Assembly: GCA_005882275.1 (NCBI GenBank)
Contig: VBAK01000143.1
Location: 1-40,084 of the forward strand
Source: Candidatus Segetimicrobium genomatis
GTDB taxonomy: Bacteria > Sysuimicrobiota > Sysuimicrobiia > Sysuimicrobiales > Segetimicrobiaceae
Reading direction: 5' to 3'
DNA: 40,084 bases
Translations under genes and position numbers: made by a program
Shown here: in pieces, positions 8,930-16,936 of the stretch
Position numbering within the stretch: position 1 is the stretch's first letter
Layout: every line of letters begins with the position of its first letter
Notes under the pieces: model-generated
Seen by the model: the letters and a program-made list of their open reading frames with translations, nothing else
The model's database searches: none
What the model was told of the DNA's origin: nothing

Positions 8930-9775
8930 TCATGGACGGTGCATCCCGAAATTCATTCCACGCGAACGGGAGTTCTCCTGCCTGCCGCCCGCGCCGGCGG
9001 CCCGGCCGGACGATCGCGCCGGCCGGATGATGATGCTTCCGGAGAACCGCAGGTCAACGGATTCGATGCGCAGGCTTCGCTCGTCGAGCACGTCGAGCAC
9101 CTGCGGGAGGAGGCTCAGGCGATCCGCGATGCCCGCGGCGCCCCCGAGCCGCACCGCCGTCCCGTCGCGCAGCTCGAGGCTCGCCTCCCCGGCGCCGTCG
9201 ACGTGCACGCCGGCCGCACGCCGGCGGAGGACGTCGGGCAGCGCCCCCGCGATCCACGCGCCCAGGCGCACATCCGGAGCGGCCACCCGGAGCCCGACCA
9301 CGACGGTCGCGGGGTCGAGACGGTCGGCGACGAGCGCGGGGAGCGCCCCGGGATCGGGCGCCTGCGCGATCGCCACCGCATCCTCGCCGACGAGCACGTA
9401 GGCGCCCCCGGCGCGCAGCGCGGCCACCGCGGGGCGTTCCCGGATCGCGACCGTGAGGCGCGTGGGAAACTCCAGCGCCACCGCGACGCCCTCGATGCGC
9501 GGATCCTCGAGGAGGCGCCGGCGGATCGACCGGGTGTTCACGCGGAAGACGTTCATGCCGGGAGCGATCCCGGCGCGGCGCAGGATCTGGGCCTCCGGCA
9601 CCGCGGCGTTGCCGGTCACACTCACGGACCGCAGGCTCAACACGGCGGAGCCCGGGAATGCGGCCGCCGCGCAGCAGGCGGCAATGGCGGCGCAGAACCG
9701 GAGCAGCCGCCTGGTGGAGAGGCCCCGGGGAGCTTCCGGAGGCCCGGCGGCGGGGACCGGCACGACCACGGACAT
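8930..9775 (-). CDS. ftsQ: Cell division protein FtsQ/DivIB
   Basis: Bitopic divisome protein of 281 residues. A cytoplasmic N-terminus of about 24 residues precedes one membrane segment (LLRFCAAIAACCAAAAF), followed by the POTRA domain, LSLRSVSVTGNAAVPEAQILRRAGI, then the FtsQ domain with FPTRLTVAIRERPAVA. The N-terminus and C-terminus are rich in Pro, Ala and Gly. The position between murB and ftsA is classic. The ATG at 9775 has only a weak ribosome site. Confidence 0.93.
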   Translation of the reverse strand: MSVVVPVPAAGPPEAPRGLSTRRLLRFCAAIAACCAAAAFPGSAVLSLRSVSVTGNAAVPEAQILRRAGIAPGMNVFRVNTRSIRRRLLEDPRIEGVAVALEFPTRLTVAIRERPAVAALRAGGAYVLVGEDAVAIAQAPDPGALPALVADRLDPATVVVGLRVAAPDVRLGAWIAGALPDVLRRRAAGVHVDGAGEASLELRDGTAVRLGGAAGIADRLSLLPQVLDVLDERSLRIESVDLRFSGSIIIRPARSSGRAAGAGGRQENSRSRGMNFGMHRP

Positions 9776-9794
9776 CAGCCGGCCGTCATGACGT

Positions 9795-9822
9795 GCTCAC
9801 GGGCTCCCGCTCACGGGCTCCC
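9795..9822. repeat. 14-bp tandem duplication at the murB stop
   Basis: GCTCACGGGCTCCC occurs twice in direct succession on the plus strand, covering the last codons and stop of murB and the start of the short spacer before ftsQ. It appears to be a small slippage duplication; the second copy repeats the stop-codon region. Confidence 0.85.
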
Positions 9823-10746
9823 GCCGTCTTCAAACTCTCCGATCATCTTGATCTCGGGGACGAGGTCGACCCCGGAATGCTCGCGCACCCGGGCCCGGAC
9901 CTGCCCGACGAGCGCCAGGACGTCCGCGGCGGTGGCGCCCCCGGCGTTCAGGATGTAGTTCGCGTGCCGGTCGCTCACCACGGCGGCGCCGGCCCGCATG
10001 CCCTTCGCGCCCGCGGCGTCGATGAGCCGGCCGGCGTGATCTCCCCCCGGGTTGCGGAACACGCACCCCGAACTCGGAGGCCCGATGGGCTGGGTGTCGC
10101 TGCGGGTGCGGAGCCACTCCTCGAGGCGCGCCAGGGCGTCACGCGGATCGGCCGGCGCGAGCTCGAGGTCGGCATCCAGGACCACCCCGCGCTCTTCCTG
10201 GAGCCGGCTGGCGCGATAGCGAAACCCCATCTCCTCGCCGGACCACCGGCGCTCCCCCGCGGGGGTCAGGACCCGAACCCGGCGGACCACATCCGCCATG
10301 CTGCAGCCGTGGGCGCCCGCGTTCATGACCACGCCTCCGCCCACGGACCCGGGAATCCCCGCGGCGAACTCCAGCCCGGCCAGCCCGCGGGACGCCGCCG
10401 CCCGGCTGAGGTGCGGCAGGCTCGCGCCGCATTCGGCCACCACCTGGCGGCCGTCGTAGCGGACGCCCTCCTGTCCCCGGCCGGTCTTGATGACGACGCC
10501 GCGCACCCCGCGGTCGGCGACGAGCACGTTGCTCCCTCTCCCCAGGATGACGAACGGGTGGTCCTCGCGATACAGCCACGCCGCCGCCGCCGCGAGGTGC
10601 TCGAGGGATCGGGGCAGCAGCAGGATATCCGCCGGTCCGCCGATCCGAAACGTGACATGCCTGGCCAGCGGCTCGCGCTGGCGCACGCCGCCCGGGCACA
10701 GACGCTCCAACTGGCTCACGAGCGCGTCCTGGACCACGCGGCTCAC
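9811..10746 (-). CDS. murB: UDP-N-acetylenolpyruvoylglucosamine reductase MurB
   Basis: FAD enzyme that reduces the enolpyruvyl group to give UDP-MurNAc. The 311 residues include TFRIGGPADILLLP, the FAD-binding LGRGSNVLVADRGVRGVVI and GIPGSVGGGVVMNAGAHG, and the type II C-terminal region PPSSGCVFRNPGGDHAGRLIDAAG and HANYILNAGGATAADV. In SGCVF a Cys stands where Escherichia coli has its proton-donating Ser; both occur in the family. The start is GTG at 10746, overlapping the murC stop by four bases (GTGA). The order murC-murB without an intervening ddl is as in several non-proteobacterial lineages. Confidence 0.96.
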   Translation of the reverse strand: MSRVVQDALVSQLERLCPGGVRQREPLARHVTFRIGGPADILLLPRSLEHLAAAAAWLYREDHPFVILGRGSNVLVADRGVRGVVIKTGRGQEGVRYDGRQVVAECGASLPHLSRAAASRGLAGLEFAAGIPGSVGGGVVMNAGAHGCSMADVVRRVRVLTPAGERRWSGEEMGFRYRASRLQEERGVVLDADLELAPADPRDALARLEEWLRTRSDTQPIGPPSSGCVFRNPGGDHAGRLIDAAGAKGMRAGAAVVSDRHANYILNAGGATAADVLALVGQVRARVREHSGVDLVPEIKMIGEFEDGGSP

Positions 10747-12137
10747 GTCCGGGGGGCCTCCGCCTCGCGCGCGCGGAGCCGCGTGACGATCGCATCGGCG
10801 ACCCGGTAGACGTCCCCGGCGCCGATCGTCAGCACCAGGTCTCCGGGACGGAGGCGCTCCACCAGGGCCGGCGCCACCGCGGCGGGATCGGCGATGAATT
10901 CCACAGGACGGCGGGCGCCGACCGCCCGCACGATGATGCCGGCGTCCACCCCGGAGATCGGGGCCTCGTCCGCCGCGTACACCTCGGTCATGACCACTTC
11001 GTCCGCGGGGTCGAAGGCGTTGGCAAACTGGGGGCCGACGGTCTGGGTCCGGCTGTAGCGGTGGGGTTGAAAGATGGCGATGATCCGGGAATGCGGCCAG
11101 CACTGGCGGGCCGCCTGGAGCAGCGCCCGGACCTTGGTGGGGTTGTGGGCGTAGTCGTCGACGACCAGCACGCCGCCGACGTCCCCGCGCACCGTGAACC
11201 GCCGCTGCACCCCGTGGAACGAGGCGAGCGATGCCGCGGCGGAGTCGAAGGCCACGCCGAGCTCCAGGCCGGTCGCCAGCGCCCCGAGCGCGTTCTGCAC
11301 GTTGTAGGCGCCGGGCACCCCGAGGGTCACCCGGCCCAGGACCGCGTCCCCGCGCGTGAGCTCGAAGACGGACCGGGGCCCGACCATTTCGCTGATGCGC
11401 GCGGTGTAGGTCGCGCCGGGCTCCAGCCCATAGGTCACGCCGTTCCCCCTCAGGCCCTCGGCCAGCGATCGCCCCGCGGCGGCGTCGGTGCAGATGACGG
11501 CGAATCCCGCCTCCGGCAGCCGGTCGAGAAACCGGCGGAAGGTCTCCAGCACGCGCTCCACCGAGCCGTAGAAGTCCAGGTGATCCGTGGCGTCGACGCT
11601 GGTCACCACCGCGATCTGGGGCGCGACCCGGAGCAGCGAGCCGTCGCTCTCGTCCACCTCGGCGACCACGTCCGGCCCGCGCCCCGCCCGCGCGTTCCCG
11701 CCGAAATCGTCGACCTCGCCGCCGATGAGCACCGTCGGATCGCGCCCCGCCCGCTCGAGGATGCGCGCGATCATCGACGTGGTGGTGGTCTTCCCGTGCG
11801 TGCCGACCACCGCGATGCCCCGCGCGCCTTCCATCAGGCCGGCCAGCATCTCCGCCCGGTGCAGCACCTGCACGCCGCACCGGCGGGCCATCTGGACTTC
11901 CACGTTCGCTTCCGGGACGGCCCGGCTGATCACCACCACCTGATCGGGCTGCACGTGCTCGGCGGCGTGGCCGATCTGGATCTGCGCGCCGGCGGCCCGG
12001 AGCCGCCGCGTGATCTCGCTCTCCCGGAGATCCGAGCCGGAGATGACGTAGCCGCGGGCCATCAGCACCGACGCGATAGCGCTCATCCCGGCGCCGCCGA
12101 TGCCGACGAAGTGCACGCGCGCGCCCGGCGGGATCAT
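10743..12137 (-). CDS. murC: UDP-N-acetylmuramate--L-alanine ligase MurC
   Basis: Adds the first amino acid, L-Ala, to UDP-MurNAc with ATP; 464 residues. The nucleotide-sugar loop is VHFVGIGGAGMSAIA (about 8-22), the P-loop GTHGKTTTT (112-120), followed by EVDESDG, TSVDATDHLDFYG and the C-terminal DDYAHNPTKVRALLQA and IFQPHRYSRT. The ATG at 12137 overlaps the murG stop by four bases (ATGA), with a G-rich ribosome site. All hallmark residues are canonical, in contrast to the neighbouring MurD. Confidence 0.97.
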   Translation of the reverse strand: MIPPGARVHFVGIGGAGMSAIASVLMARGYVISGSDLRESEITRRLRAAGAQIQIGHAAEHVQPDQVVVISRAVPEANVEVQMARRCGVQVLHRAEMLAGLMEGARGIAVVGTHGKTTTTSMIARILERAGRDPTVLIGGEVDDFGGNARAGRGPDVVAEVDESDGSLLRVAPQIAVVTSVDATDHLDFYGSVERVLETFRRFLDRLPEAGFAVICTDAAAGRSLAEGLRGNGVTYGLEPGATYTARISEMVGPRSVFELTRGDAVLGRVTLGVPGAYNVQNALGALATGLELGVAFDSAAASLASFHGVQRRFTVRGDVGGVLVVDDYAHNPTKVRALLQAARQCWPHSRIIAIFQPHRYSRTQTVGPQFANAFDPADEVVMTEVYAADEAPISGVDAGIIVRAVGARRPVEFIADPAAVAPALVERLRPGDLVLTIGAGDVYRVADAIVTRLRAREAEAPRT

Positions 12138-13324
12138 CCCCGCACCCCCTCGGGCGCGGCATGGGCCAGCCGGGCCACCAGCGCCACGACCCGGTCCGCG
12201 GCGTCGGGGCGCCCCTGGCTCCGCGCCGCGGCCGCCATCGCCTGAAGGCGCCCCGGGGATTCGAAGAGCGCTTCGATCTCCCGGGTCAGGGTCGCGCCGG
12301 TCAGGGCCGCATCGCGCACGAGGCGCGCGGCGCCCGCGGCGACGAGCGGAGCCGCATTGTGCGCCTGGTGATCGTCGGCGGCATGCGGATACGGGACGAG
12401 AATCGACGGCAGCCCGCACGCGGTGATCTCGGCGAGGGCATTGGCGCCGCAGCGGCTGACCACCAGATCGGCGCACGCGTACGCCGCGCCGACCCGCTCG
12501 ATGTAGGGGACCCGGACATATCCGAGGCCCCCGGATCCTCGGGGATCGGACCGGTCCGGCGCGGCGCCTTCGGCGCGGGCGGGAACCTCCGGCCCGGAGG
12601 CGAACGCGTCCGTGCGCGCCCCGCGCGGACGCGCGCCGTCCCACCCCCGGCCGACCTGGTGGAGCACCTGCAGATCGCGGCGACCCGCGAGCCCCACCAC
12701 CGCTTCTTCCACCGCCCGGTTGAGCCGCGCCGCGCCCTGACTCCCGCCGATCACCAGCACGGTCCGCCGGTTCGGAGCCAGCCCGAAGATCCGGATCCCC
12801 TCCTCGCGCGTGCCGGAGACCACCTCCCGGCGGATCGGCAGGCCGGTGACCTCGGCGCGCCCCGCGGGCAGGCGGGCCGCGGCAGCCTCCGACGAGACGG
12901 CGACGGCCCGGGCGAACCGCGCGAGGAGCCGGTTCGTGCGGCCGGGAATCGCGTTGCCTTCGAGGACCAGCACCGGGGTATTGAACGCCGCTCCCACCAC
13001 GACCGGAGCCACGGCGGCCATCCCGCCCGTGGCCACCACCACGTCCGGCCTAAAGCGCGCCAGGACCGCCGCGGCCTGCCCCAGGCTGAGACCGAGGCCC
13101 GCCGCCGACAGGACCACCCGCGCCGGCCCGAGGCTCCGGGGAGGGCGAACCGCGAGTCCCACGAACGGGATGTCCGCCGCCGGAGCGAGACGGGCCTCCA
13201 TGCCCGCCCGGCTGCCCACGAACAGCAGCCGCGTTCCGGGATCGTGCCGCCGGAAGGCCTCCGCCAGCGCGATCGCCGGGTACACATGCCCTCCGGTGCC
13301 GCCGCCGGTCAGCAGGATGTTCAT
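12134..13324 (-). CDS. murG: UDP-GlcNAc transferase MurG, with an in-frame insertion
   Basis: Peripheral membrane GT28 glycosyltransferase that converts lipid I to lipid II. The 396 residues begin MNILLTGGGTGGHVYPAIALAEA with the glycine loop, then TGGMAAVAPV, LEGNAIPGRTNRLL, VIGGSQGAARLN, and VVSRCGANALAEITACGLPSILVPYP for UDP-GlcNAc binding. Between HQVGRGWDG and YVRVPYIERV is an insertion of roughly 35 residues (about 232-270), rich in Ala, Gly, Arg and Asp, where other MurGs have about ten. The protein is accordingly longer than the usual about 360. The insertion DNA is a string of hairpins. The ATG at 13324 overlaps the ftsW stop by four bases. Confidence 0.95.
   Translation of the reverse strand: MNILLTGGGTGGHVYPAIALAEAFRRHDPGTRLLFVGSRAGMEARLAPAADIPFVGLAVRPPRSLGPARVVLSAAGLGLSLGQAAAVLARFRPDVVVATGGMAAVAPVVVGAAFNTPVLVLEGNAIPGRTNRLLARFARAVAVSSEAAAARLPAGRAEVTGLPIRREVVSGTREEGIRIFGLAPNRRTVLVIGGSQGAARLNRAVEEAVVGLAGRRDLQVLHQVGRGWDGARPRGARTDAFASGPEVPARAEGAAPDRSDPRGSGGLGYVRVPYIERVGAAYACADLVVSRCGANALAEITACGLPSILVPYPHAADDHQAHNAAPLVAAGAARLVRDAALTGATLTREIEALFESPGRLQAMAAAARSQGRPDAADRVVALVARLAHAAPEGVRG
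12534..12632. repeat. Cluster of five hairpins inserted in murG
   Basis: Five adjacent inverted repeats in about 100 bases: GATCC/GGATC (12534-12547), GGACCGGTCC (12548-12557), GCGCC/GGCGC (12564-12576), CCTCCGG/CCGGAGG (12586-12600) and GCGTCCG/CGGACGC (12606-12632). They coincide with the extra residues of MurG, so the block reads through in frame. It looks like inserted palindromic DNA rather than conserved enzyme sequence. Confidence 0.7.
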
Positions 13325-14496
13325 GAGCGCGCCCATGCCGGCGACCGGCTCCCCCGGGGGCGGGGCGGGTCCGCGGCCGCCGCCGCGGCCGGGGCCGGTT
13401 TCGCATACTGCGAGATGTTCAACACGATGCCGACGGCCAGGTAACTGAACACCAGCGACGACCCGCCGAAGCTGATGAAGGGCAGCGGCACCCCGGTGAC
13501 CGGCACCGCGCCCAAGACGACGCCGATGTTCAGCGCGGCCTGCCCCACCAGCATCGTCACGAGCCCCGAGGTCAGCAGCACCCCGTACCGGTCCCGGATC
13601 CGCGAGGCGATCTGGAACCCCAGGACGGCCAGGAGCACAAACAGGAGGATGACCGCGGCGGCGCCCACCAGCCCGAGCTCCTCGCCGATGATCGCGAAGA
13701 TGAAATCGGTGTGGGCCTCCGGCAGGTAGAAAAACTTCTGCTGGCTGTGGCCGAGCCCGAGACCGGTGAGCCCCCCCGAGCCCACCGCCAGCAGCGACTG
13801 GATGATGTTGAACCCGGCCCCCCGCGGATCTTTCCAGGGGTCCAGGAACGCCACCAGCCGGCTGCTCCGGTAGGATTCGCGCAGGATGACGGCGAGGGCT
13901 GCGGGGACGGCGGCGGCCAGGACGGTGAAGAGGTGCGCCAGGCGCGCCCCCCCGGCAAACAGCATCGCGAAGGTGATCAGCCCGAGGATCAGCACCGAGC
14001 CGAGGTCGGGCTGCTTCAGGATCGCCGCGGCGAGGATGACGAAGATGAGCAGGGGCGGCAGCACGCCGGAGGCAAACTCGCGGACCCGCTCGCCGCGGTT
14101 GGCGAGGAAGTTGCTGAGATACAGGATCATCCCGAGCTTGGCCATCTCGGCGGGCTGAAAGTTCAGACCGCCGACGGAGACCCAGCGGCGCGCCCCCCCG
14201 GCGACCCGGCCGACGTGGGGAACGAGGACGAGGATCACCCCCAGCACCGCGAGGCCGAGCAGCGGGACGGTCCACCGGCGGAGCTTGAGGTAGTGCAGGC
14301 GCCAGGCGAGCGACATCGCGGTCACGCCGATGACCGCATAGGCGAGCTGACGCTTCAGGTAGAACGCCCCGTCGCCGAACTGGGCCTGCGCCGAGACCGC
14401 GCTCGCGCTGTACACCATGACGACGCCGACGCAGGTGAGCCCGAGGACCGTGACAAAGAGCCCCCAGGCCGGGCCGCGGCGGTGGATCAGTTCCAC
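13321..14496 (-). CDS. ftsW: Lipid II polymerase/division protein FtsW
   Basis: SEDS-family peptidoglycan glycosyltransferase of about ten membrane segments, 391 residues. It begins with GLFVTVLGLTCVGVVMVYSASA, then RRWVSVGGLNFQPAEMAKLGM, LKQPDLGSVLILGLI, VAFLDPWKDPRGAGFNIIQSLLAVGSGGLTGLGLGHSQQKFFYLPEAHTDFIFAIIGEELGL (the catalytic loop region) and PLPFISFGGSSLVFSYLAVGI. The C-terminal tail is Ala/Pro-rich. GTG at 14496 is chosen because GGAGG lies six bases upstream; it overlaps murD by ten bases. RodA is an alternative family member, but the position between murD and murG fits FtsW. Confidence 0.95.
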   Translation of the reverse strand: MELIHRRGPAWGLFVTVLGLTCVGVVMVYSASAVSAQAQFGDGAFYLKRQLAYAVIGVTAMSLAWRLHYLKLRRWTVPLLGLAVLGVILVLVPHVGRVAGGARRWVSVGGLNFQPAEMAKLGMILYLSNFLANRGERVREFASGVLPPLLIFVILAAAILKQPDLGSVLILGLITFAMLFAGGARLAHLFTVLAAAVPAALAVILRESYRSSRLVAFLDPWKDPRGAGFNIIQSLLAVGSGGLTGLGLGHSQQKFFYLPEAHTDFIFAIIGEELGLVGAAAVILLFVLLAVLGFQIASRIRDRYGVLLTSGLVTMLVGQAALNIGVVLGAVPVTGVPLPFISFGGSSLVFSYLAVGIVLNISQYAKPAPAAAAAADPPRPRGSRSPAWARS

Positions 14497-15974
14497 CGGA
14501 CGCCTCCGGTCCCGGCGCCCGGCCCGCGGGCCAGCGCGGAGACGAGCTCCAGGAAGCGGTCCCCCCGCTCCCGGTAGTCCTTGAACTGATCGAAGCTCTC
14601 GCACCCCGGGGACAGCGTCACCACGTCTCCGGTTCGCGCGACTTCGTGCGCCGTTCGGACCGCCGCCTCCAGGGTCCCGCACCGGATGACCGGCGCCACC
14701 CGGGCGGCCACGAGGGCCTTCTCGATCTGGGAGGCCATCGCGCCGATCAGCAGCACGGCGCGGACGGGCCGTTCCGCGAGGGCCGCCGCCATGGGCCGGA
14801 AGTCCTCCACCGTGCCTCCGCGCCGCTGACCGCCCGCGATGAGCACGAGCGGCTGATCGAACGCGCGGATCGCCGCGGCCGCCGCGGTGGGATTGGTGGC
14901 GAGCGAGTCCTCGTAGAACCGGACGCCGTCGACCATGGCGGCCAGCCGCATCCGGTACGGCAGCCCTCGGAACGCGCGCAGGGCCCGGCCCATCGCCGCG
15001 GCATCGGCACCGGCCGTGCGCGCCGCCAGCGCGGCCGCGAGCGCGTTTTCCACCGCGTGGGCGCCGGGCACCTGGAGGTCGCCCGCCGGGCACACCCGCT
15101 CCTCCCGTCCGCCGACGCGGACGGTGATCTGGCCGTCCACGAGACACGCGCCCTCGTCCACGGTCCGCAGGCGGCTGAAGGGCAGGACCGCGCCGTGCGC
15201 CGCCGCCGCGAGCGCCCACGTGGCCGGATCGTCGGCGTTCAGGATCGCCCGGTCCCCCGCCTGCTGATGGGTCAGGATGCCCGCTTTGACCCGCACATAG
15301 GCGTCGAAGGACCCGTGATCGTCCAGATGGTGCTGGGCGAGGTTGGTGATCACCGCGATCTGCGGGCTGTACCGCAGCCCCATCAACTGGCGGTTGCTGA
15401 TCTCCAGCACCAGGATCGCGTCCGGCGTCACCTCGTCCAGGCGGTACAGAATCGGGACGTGCGTCCGGTCGTTGCCGCTGACGAAGGTCTTGCGCCCGCT
15501 CTCGGCCAGCATCTGCGCCGCGAGATGCACCACGGTGAACTTCCCGTTCGTGCCCGTGACCCCCAGGATGGGACACGGGACGGTCTCAAAGAACAGCTCG
15601 GTCATGCTGCTCAGGGGGACGCCGTTGTCGCGCGCGCGCGCCACCGGCTGGTTCTCTGGATGCCGGAACCACGCCTGGCCGGCGTAGATGACCTCCGCCT
15701 GGTCGAGCCCTTCGAGGTAGCGGTCGCGGAAGCGCACCTGGATCGGCGCCGTCAGCAGCCGGTCGATCGCCTCCTCCTGCGCGGCCGGGTCCATCCAGAC
15801 GTGGGTGCGGCGGAACGCCGCGGGGAACGTCTCCCGGGACTGCAGGTCGTGCGCGGTGATCGAGGTCACCCCGCGGTCCAGCAGGAACTGGACGACGGCG
15901 GTCCCTTCGGTGCCGGAGAGCCCGACCACGTGCACCCGCTTCCCGCGCAGCCGCTCCACCACGTCGCGCGTCAT
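14487..15974 (-). CDS. murD: Divergent UDP-MurNAc-L-Ala--D-glutamate ligase MurD
   Basis: By position and fold this is the ligase that adds D-Glu to UDP-MurNAc-L-Ala, 495 residues. Seen: N-terminal Rossmann region VHVVGLSGTEGTAVVQFL, P-loop GTNGKFT (141-147), LEISNRQL (190-197), NLAQHHLDDHGS (211-222), the Lys of the carbamylated site in YVRVKAGI (K230), ILNADDP, and LSPGCESFDQFKDYRERGDRF near the end. Two hallmarks are altered: the P-loop Ser/Thr after Lys is Phe146, and the family motif DSKATN is DSLATN (Leu358). The frame is intact and at least 40 residues longer than E. coli MurD. The ATG at 15974 overlaps the mraY stop by four bases. It may have altered catalysis or specificity; no other MurD gene is in the window. 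Confidence 0.9.
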   Translation of the reverse strand: MTRDVVERLRGKRVHVVGLSGTEGTAVVQFLLDRGVTSITAHDLQSRETFPAAFRRTHVWMDPAAQEEAIDRLLTAPIQVRFRDRYLEGLDQAEVIYAGQAWFRHPENQPVARARDNGVPLSSMTELFFETVPCPILGVTGTNGKFTVVHLAAQMLAESGRKTFVSGNDRTHVPILYRLDEVTPDAILVLEISNRQLMGLRYSPQIAVITNLAQHHLDDHGSFDAYVRVKAGILTHQQAGDRAILNADDPATWALAAAAHGAVLPFSRLRTVDEGACLVDGQITVRVGGREERVCPAGDLQVPGAHAVENALAAALAARTAGADAAAMGRALRAFRGLPYRMRLAAMVDGVRFYEDSLATNPTAAAAAIRAFDQPLVLIAGGQRRGGTVEDFRPMAAALAERPVRAVLLIGAMASQIEKALVAARVAPVIRCGTLEAAVRTAHEVARTGDVVTLSPGCESFDQFKDYRERGDRFLELVSALARGPGAGTGGVRWN

Positions 15975-16936
15975 GGCCCGAGCCCCACGCCGAGCGCCGC
16001 CAGCAGCGCCCCGCACACCCAGAACCGCACGACGGTCTGTGTCTCCGTCCAGCCGATCAGTTCGAAGTGATGATGGAACGGGCTCATGCGGAAGACGCGC
16101 CGGCCGGTCGTCTTGAAGCAGGCGACCTGCACGATCACCGACAGCGCCTCCGCGACGAACACCCCGCCCACGATGAGGACGAGCAGTTCCAGTTTGGCCA
16201 GGATGCCGATCAGCGCCAGCGCCGCCCCGAGGGCCTGCGACCCGACATCCCCCATGAACACCCCGGCCGGATGCGCGTTGAACCAGAGGAAGCCGAGCGC
16301 GGCCCCCGCCACCGCGGCGCACAGGATGCCGATCGTCCCCGCGCCGGCCTGCCCGGCGAGGATCGCGAGGGCCACGGCGGCGATCGCCGTGCTCCCCGCG
16401 GCCAGGCCGTCGAGGCCGTCGGTCAGGTTCACGGCGTTGACCATGCCGACGATCAGCGCCGCGCAGAACACCGGGTACGCCCAGCCGAGGTCCACCGACA
16501 GGCGCGTGCCCGGAATCGCCAGGCCCGTGTCCGCATGGAGGACCCAGGCCACATAGGCGCCCAGCAGCAGCGCGGCGGGGATCTGCAGCAGCAGTTTCTC
16601 CCGGGCCCGGAGCCCCAGGTTCCGGCGGCGGGCGATCGCGAGCGCGTCGTCCACGCCGCCGATCACGGCGAACAGGCCGGTGCCCGCCACCGCGATCAGG
16701 AGGTCGGGAGGCGCACCCTCCGTCCACACGTCGACCGCCAGCGCGGCGACGACGACCGCCCCGATCATCAACAGGCCGCCCATCGTCGGCGTCCCCGCCT
16801 TCTGACCGTGGCGCGCCGGCGCCTCCTCCCGGATCGACTGCACGGCGCCGCCGCGGCGCAGCCACCCGATCACCGGCCCGCCCGCGGCCAGGGTGAGCGC
16901 CACGGCCAGTCCCCCGGCCGCGAGATACGGCGTCAC
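15971..16936 (-). CDS. mraY: Phospho-MurNAc-pentapeptide translocase MraY
   Basis: Integral membrane transferase that moves phospho-MurNAc-pentapeptide to undecaprenyl phosphate, making lipid I. The 321 residues form about ten membrane segments. Key motifs are KAGTPTMGG (about 46-54), the VGGVDDAL-like IGGVDDALAI with the Asp pair, NAVNLTDGLDGLA, FMGDVGSQALGA and MSPFHHHFELIGW, the last containing the active-site His cluster. The start is GTG at 16936, overlapping the murF stop by four bases. Slightly shorter than E. coli MraY (360), but complete at both ends. Confidence 0.97.
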   Translation of the reverse strand: MTPYLAAGGLAVALTLAAGGPVIGWLRRGGAVQSIREEAPARHGQKAGTPTMGGLLMIGAVVVAALAVDVWTEGAPPDLLIAVAGTGLFAVIGGVDDALAIARRRNLGLRAREKLLLQIPAALLLGAYVAWVLHADTGLAIPGTRLSVDLGWAYPVFCAALIVGMVNAVNLTDGLDGLAAGSTAIAAVALAILAGQAGAGTIGILCAAVAGAALGFLWFNAHPAGVFMGDVGSQALGAALALIGILAKLELLVLIVGGVFVAEALSVIVQVACFKTTGRRVFRMSPFHHHFELIGWTETQTVVRFWVCGALLAALGVGLGP

